Below are positions 32,412 through 35,760 of a stretch of 35,760 nucleotides of DNA, in pieces (positions within the stretch are counted from its first letter, which is position 1; every line of letters starts with the position of its first letter). The stretch is from assembly GCA_903921205.1 (NCBI GenBank), contig CAIXPF010000003.1, positions 1 through 35,760 on the forward strand. Direction: 5' to 3'. Both the position numbers and the translations under genes were made by a program. Below the pieces are notes generated by a model. It searched no databases and was not told the DNA's origin. It saw nothing but the letters and a program-made list of their open reading frames with translations. This DNA is from an uncultured Acidimicrobiia bacterium (GTDB lineage: Bacteria > Actinomycetota > Acidimicrobiia > Acidimicrobiales > CAIXPF01).

Positions 32412-33194
32412 ATGGGGGAGTTCTGCCTGACCGAACGTGACGGACACCTGTTCACCGTCACCATCAACCGTCCCGATGTGATGAACGCCTGTCATCCGCC
32501 GGCCAACAAGGAGCTGGCCGAGGCGTTCGACGAGTTCGCCGCCGATCCCGAGCTGTGGGTGGCCATCGTCACCGGTGCCGGCGACCGGGCATTCTCCGCC
32601 GGTAACGACCTGAAGTACCAGGCGTCCGGCGGCGACATGAGCGGCCAGCCCAAAGCCGGCTTCGGTGGCCTGGCGTCGCGCAACGACCTGTACAAGCCGG
32701 TCATCGCTGCGGTCAACGGTGTGGCCATGGGTGGCGGTTTCGAGATCGCGCTGGCCTGCGACCTGATCGTGGCCGCCGAGAACGCCGTGTTCGCCCTGCC
32801 CGAGCCTCGGGTCGGCCTGGCCGCGCTGGCCGGCGGCGTGCATCGCCTGCCCCGTCAGATCGGCACCAAGCAGGCCATGGGGATGATCCTCACGGGTCGC
32901 CGCGTCAGCGCCGCCGAGGGCAAGGAGCTCGGCTTCGTCAACGAGGTCACCCCGGTGGGCGAGTCGCTCGCCGGTGCCCGTCGCTGGGCGGCGCAGATCC
33001 TCGAGTGCTCGCCGATGTCGATCCGGGCGTCGAAGCAAGCGGTCATGGACGGCCTCGAGGTCGGTGGCGCCCTGGCGGCCATGAAGGCCCAGGGCGGGTT
33101 CGACCAGGTCCGGGCGATGTCGCGTAGCGAGGACTACATCGAGGGTCCGAAGGCCTTCGCCGAGAAGCGCCCGCCGAACTGGAAGGGCCGCTGA
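32412..33194 (+). CDS. Enoyl-CoA hydratase/isomerase family protein
   Basis: The 260-residue crotonase has an intact active site: the oxyanion segment AFSAGNDLKY (60-69), GVAMGGGFEIALACD with Glu111 at the first catalytic Glu position, and ALPEPRVG with Glu131 at the second. LAGGVHRLPRQIG and the C-terminal helices are normal. It should hydrate trans-2-enoyl-CoA during beta-oxidation or a related degradative route. The C-terminus EKRPPNWKGR is the common family ending. The start is fixed by the -10 element. It stands alone between the transporter terminator and a convergent pair of genes. Unlike the crotonase at 18736-19536, both glutamates are kept. Confidence 0.92.
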   Translation: MGEFCLTERDGHLFTVTINRPDVMNACHPPANKELAEAFDEFAADPELWVAIVTGAGDRAFSAGNDLKYQASGGDMSGQPKAGFGGLASRNDLYKPVIAAVNGVAMGGGFEIALACDLIVAAENAVFALPEPRVGLAALAGGVHRLPRQIGTKQAMGMILTGRRVSAAEGKELGFVNEVTPVGESLAGARRWAAQILECSPMSIRASKQAVMDGLEVGGALAAMKAQGGFDQVRAMSRSEDYIEGPKAFAEKRPPNWKGR

Positions 33195-33212
33195 GCGACC
33201 TGTCCGGCGGTA

Positions 33213-33229
33213 GGGGGCCGAGCGCCCCC
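33213..33229. terminator. Short hairpin between convergent genes
   Basis: GGGGGC and GCCCCC form a 6-bp stem with a 5-base loop in the 46 bases between the hydratase stop and the unknown minus-strand gene. It may act in both directions. Confidence 0.4.
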
Positions 33230-33240
33230 GGCCGGGGTGG

Positions 33241-33702
33241 TCAGGCGCGGTAGACGTCCGCCACCCACTTGTCGCCGAGCGGAACGGTCGTCAGCTGGGA
33301 GCTGGCCTGGAGCAGCAGCTCGGCCAGCTCCCCGGCGGTCGTGGCGGGCGGCACGGCGAGAACCAGACCGCGGCGCGGGTGGTCGGCGACGACCTCGGTT
33401 CCGGCGGGGAAGCGGACCCCGGCGTCGCGCAGGCGGGTCACCGCATCGCGGCCGGAGCCGTGCTCGAAACCGACCTGATGGGGCGCTCGAGCGGCGCCGA
33501 CGACCAGGGTGGCCAGCGGCGCCGGGCGCCCGCGTGCACTGAAGATGCTCGGCTTGCGCAGGGCCCTCGGGTCGATCTCGTCGGGGTCGGCCTGCACGTT
33601 GACCCAGCCACCGTTGCGCAGCACGCCCGACACGACGGCCACGAGATCCTGCGGCTGATGGCGGAGGAAGCCGATCCGGTCCGCCTCGCTGCGGCGGCTC
33701 AC
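33241..33702 (-). CDS. Unknown protein coupled to the FabH-like ketosynthase
   Basis: I do not recognise this 153-residue protein. It is soluble, with no signal or membrane segment. Visible features are a helix-strand start (LVAVVSGVLRNGGWVNVQADPDE), a central VVGAARAPHQVGFEHG, and a C-terminal PPATTAGELAELLLQASSQLTTVP ending in KWVADVYRA. The pattern of alternating strands and helices suggests a compact alpha/beta fold. GTG 33702 overlaps the ketosynthase stop (GTGA), so the two are made together and may act together in acyl-chain chemistry. Its codon use looks like that of its neighbours, so I take it as a real gene. Confidence 0.8.
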   Translation of the reverse strand: MSRRSEADRIGFLRHQPQDLVAVVSGVLRNGGWVNVQADPDEIDPRALRKPSIFSARGRPAPLATLVVGAARAPHQVGFEHGSGRDAVTRLRDAGVRFPAGTEVVADHPRRGLVLAVPPATTAGELAELLLQASSQLTTVPLGDKWVADVYRA

Positions 33703-34781
33703 GGCTGGCGGTAGAGCAGGGCACCCCAGTGGGAGCCCGCCCCGAAGGCGACGAAGCAGACCAGCGCCCCCGACGGCACCCGGCCCGACAGCCGCAGTTC
33801 GTGGAACAGGATGGCCACGGTCGCAGCGGTGGTGTTGCCGTAGCGCTCGATGTTGGTGGGGGCGACCTCGGCATCGATGCCCAGCGACGAGCGGACCACG
33901 TCGACGATGCGCTCGTTGGCCTGGTGGCACACGACGAGGTCGAGGTCCGCGATGCTCAGGCCGACGTCGTCGAGCACCGCCCGGACGGCTGCGGGCATGG
34001 CGATCGAGGCCCGGCGGAACAGTTCGGCCCCGTTCATCTCCGGCAGGTGCAGCCCGGCTGCCAGCTGTTCGGCGTCGACGTAGGGCTGGTGGCGGAAGCC
34101 GAGGCCACGCACCTGGATGAGCTCGAACTCGGTGCCGTCGCTGAACAGCCGCGAGGCCACCACGCCGGTGCGCTCCGCCGGGCTCAGCGCGTCGGTCGCA
34201 GGGTCGCCGGCCCGGAGCACGGCAGCGCCGGCGCCATCGCCGAACAGCACGCTCCAGGCACGTGACGCGGTGGCGGCGGCCCGGTCGGCCTCGGTCGGCT
34301 CAGCTCGCAGACCACGCAGGACGTCGAAGCCGGTGCCGAAGGGCATGTAGCCGGAGTGGACCTCGGCGCCGACCACCGCAGCGGTGCGGGCCCGGCCGCT
34401 GCGCAGCATGGCGTCGGCGAGGTCGAGCCCGTAGAGGAAGCCGGAGCACTGCTGGCGCAGGTCGAACGCCGCCACCGGACCGAGGCCGGCCTTGGCCTGC
34501 ACGACCGCCCCGATGCCCGGTGCGAACTGGTCGGGGGTCATGGTCGCGGTCACCAACAGGTCGACCTCACCGGGTTCGATGCCGGCATCGGCCAGGGCTG
34601 CCTGCAGGGCCGCAGCCCCGAGGTCGCTCGGGCCGATTCCGGGCTCGGCGACGTGCCGGCTGCCCACCCCGGTGCGACGGCGGATCCAGTCGTCGGAGGT
34701 GTCCATGATGGCGCTGAGGTCCGCGTTGGTGACCCGGTGCGGGGGAACGGCGATACCGGTACCGACGATGACGGAGCCCAT
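33699..34781 (-). CDS. 3-oxoacyl-ACP synthase III family protein (FabH-like)
   Basis: The 360-residue thiolase-fold enzyme carries the KAS III triad Cys112 (RQQCSGFLYGL), His286 (VVCHQANERI) and Asn316 (ERYGNTTAATV). It starts with GTGIAVPPHRVTN and has DDWIRRRTGVGSRH, both typical of FabH, which condenses acyl-CoA with malonyl-ACP to begin fatty acid synthesis. A roughly 25-residue insertion (about 145-175, GTGFDVLRGLRAEPTEADR) before LFGDGAG exceeds the E. coli enzyme, so a specialised acyl-CoA ketosynthase is possible. ATG 34781 has no good ribosome site; CAAGCT six bases upstream may be a weak -10. The downstream gene of unknown function overlaps its stop. Confidence 0.9.
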   Translation of the reverse strand: MGSVIVGTGIAVPPHRVTNADLSAIMDTSDDWIRRRTGVGSRHVAEPGIGPSDLGAAALQAALADAGIEPGEVDLLVTATMTPDQFAPGIGAVVQAKAGLGPVAAFDLRQQCSGFLYGLDLADAMLRSGRARTAAVVGAEVHSGYMPFGTGFDVLRGLRAEPTEADRAAATASRAWSVLFGDGAGAAVLRAGDPATDALSPAERTGVVASRLFSDGTEFELIQVRGLGFRHQPYVDAEQLAAGLHLPEMNGAELFRRASIAMPAAVRAVLDDVGLSIADLDLVVCHQANERIVDVVRSSLGIDAEVAPTNIERYGNTTAATVAILFHELRLSGRVPSGALVCFVAFGAGSHWGALLYRQP

Positions 34782-34840
34782 GGTCCCAGCTTGCCACGCA
34801 CCACGAGGGGTACCGGACACCCGCCGGGGGCCCGGCCGGC

Positions 34841-35437
34841 TCAGGCGTGCTTGCGCAACAGCGCCTTGATGGCCTTGCCGGTGAGGAACGGATCGGACGA
34901 ACCGAGGGTGCCCGAGACCCGCTTGCGCAGCTCGGCCTCGGTGGCGATCCGGTCCTCGACGCCGATCCGGTCGACGAAGAGCAGCCCGTCGAGGTGGTCC
35001 ATCTCGTGCTGGCAGACCCGGGCGAGCAGCCCGTCGGCGTCGAGGTCGATCTCCTCGCCGTCGAGACCCCAGGCCCGCAGGTGGATCTCCTCGGGGCGGA
35101 CCACGTCCACGTACAGCCCCGGGATGGACAGGCACCCCTCCTGGTAGACCGACTCGCCGCGGCTCTCGACGATCACCGGGTTGATCAGCACCGCGGGCGC
35201 CTCGTCCGGAAGGCCGTGCACCAGCATGCGGATCGAGCGGCCCACCTGCGGTGCGGCAAGCCCGATGCCGACCTCGTGATCCATCGTGACCAGCATCTTC
35301 TGGCCGAAGGCGGCCAGGTCGCCGGAGATGTCGGCGACCTCGGCCGCCTGGCGGCGCAGGAACTGGTCGCCGAAGTAGCGCAAGGGCATCAGTGCTTCGT
35401 CGAGGGTCACGTCGTCGGAGGGGCGGCGAGTGGGCAC
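34841..35437 (-). CDS. def: Peptide deformylase
   Basis: The 198-residue metalloenzyme removes the formyl group from nascent proteins. All three motifs are present: GIGLAAPQVG (57-66), EGCLSIPG (100-107) with metal ligand Cys102, and QHEMDHLDG (143-151) with ligands His144 and His148 and catalytic Glu145. GTG 35437 is chosen because a TATACT -10 lies six bases upstream; the frame stays open further but without support. The C-terminus is extended by about 25 residues (RIATEAELRKRVSGTLGSS onwards) and ends in basic residues, which may help ribosome contact. No fmt gene is nearby. Confidence 0.96.
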   Translation of the reverse strand: MPTRRPSDDVTLDEALMPLRYFGDQFLRRQAAEVADISGDLAAFGQKMLVTMDHEVGIGLAAPQVGRSIRMLVHGLPDEAPAVLINPVIVESRGESVYQEGCLSIPGLYVDVVRPEEIHLRAWGLDGEEIDLDADGLLARVCQHEMDHLDGLLFVDRIGVEDRIATEAELRKRVSGTLGSSDPFLTGKAIKALLRKHA

Positions 35438-35443
35438 GCTGCA

Positions 35444-35449
35444 AGTATA
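35444..35449 (-). promoter_or_regulatory. -10 element of the deformylase gene, leaderless layout
   Basis: TATACT on the minus strand, nearly the full sigma-70 consensus, lies six bases before GTG 35437. Confidence 0.65.
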
Positions 35450-35526
35450 CGAACGGTGCTCCCGGTTCACCTCGGCGTGGACGTGGCCCGGCGTGGACGT
35501 GCCGGGGCTGTGGCAGGCTCGGGGGT

Positions 35527-35760
35527 ATGGCTGATTCGTTGCCGTTCCACGCCGATGCCCATCCCGGTGCGCGTGCCGACGCCCATCTCGGAGCGGTCCG
35601 CCCTGCGGGGGTCGGGTTCTGGCCGCTGGCCGAGGATGCGCCGGACGTGGCGGTGCAGCGGGAGTCGATCCGCCTGGTGTCCCCGGACGGTGCGCTGGTG
35701 CGGGGCCTGCTGTGGACACCGGTCGGGCGGCGGCCCTCGACGGCGATCGTGCTCACCCAT
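35527..35760 (+). CDS. N-terminal part of an alpha/beta-hydrolase-like protein, cut by the window end
   Basis: The frame from ATG 35527 is open to the window edge (78 codons). After a short lead, the segment IRLVSPDGALVRGLLWTPVGRRPSTAIVLTH resembles the first strands of alpha/beta hydrolases of the dienelactone-hydrolase or acyl-peptidase type, with the final TH where such proteins have HG. The catalytic Ser, Asp and His would lie outside the window, so the activity is unproven. CAGGCT seven bases before the ATG could be a weak -10. It is divergent from the deformylase gene with an 89-base gap. Confidence 0.6.
   Translation, partial: MADSLPFHADAHPGARADAHLGAVRPAGVGFWPLAEDAPDVAVQRESIRLVSPDGALVRGLLWTPVGRRPSTAIVLTH

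Noticed and set aside
997-35437. A biosynthetic or defence gene cluster
   Set aside because: The oxygenase, ketosynthase and CoA-transferases are spread over separate transcription units with no shared context, and no nuclease, toxin or defence module was seen.

Overview
The window is very GC-rich, uses GTG starts often and packs its genes densely. Several features point to a high-GC actinobacterium: a DosR-like response regulator paired with a DosS-type kinase core, TANNNT -10 hexamers a few bases in front of start codons (leaderless transcription), and many CoA-thioester enzymes. A member of the Acidimicrobiia is my best guess. That is an inference from style and gene content; the window holds no phylogenetic marker beyond one tRNA.

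Layout. 1-960: the 3' part of a NeuD/PglD-type acyltransferase gene and tRNA-Arg(CCT). 997-9300: a membrane-bound EAL phosphodiesterase with a dead GGDEF domain, a secreted subtilisin-like protease with a Trp-rich repeat tail, an ammonium transporter, folP, and a 2-oxoglutarate/Fe(II) oxygenase. 9459-15035: a second, apparently intact PAS-GGDEF-EAL protein, then two overlapping family III CoA-transferase genes. 15299-19536: surE, a universal stress protein, a cyclic-nucleotide-binding-domain protein, an SRPBCC protein, a nitroreductase and a crotonase-fold protein. 19558-21959: a two-component system resembling DosR/DosS but with PAS sensor domains, preceded by a possible leader ORF. 22180-25159: an exported choice-of-anchor I protein, an unknown Ala-rich small protein and a hotdog thioesterase. 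25220-28178: a second CoA-transferase pair translationally linked to an O6-methylguanine-DNA methyltransferase. 28232-35760: a lipoprotein PQQ-type sugar dehydrogenase, acyl-CoA thioesterase II, a second ammonium transporter with a signal peptide, an enoyl-CoA hydratase, a FabH-like ketosynthase overlapping an unknown gene, peptide deformylase, and the start of an alpha/beta-hydrolase-like gene.

How the genes fit together. CoA chemistry dominates: four CoA-transferase chains, two crotonases, two thioesterases and a FabH-like synthase, which suggests acyl-CoA catabolism and lipid metabolism. Nitrogen uptake (two Amt proteins, no PII gene in view) and c-di-GMP signalling (one PDE-like, one bifunctional-looking protein) also appear twice. 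The rest are housekeeping or stress genes. No mobile element, phage, CRISPR array or rRNA was seen.

Most notable observations: (i) in both CoA-transferase pairs one chain keeps the catalytic Asp and its partner lacks it, which suggests heteromeric enzymes; (ii) at least nine genes share a leaderless promoter layout that also helps choose start codons; (iii) one crotonase has Gln at both catalytic Glu positions; (iv) a leader ORF with a near-perfect Shine-Dalgarno overlaps the sensor-kinase start; (v) long perfect palindromes and short tandem repeats lie at gene ends, two of the repeats carrying duplicated stop codons. I did not find a clearly new multi-gene defence or biosynthetic system here.
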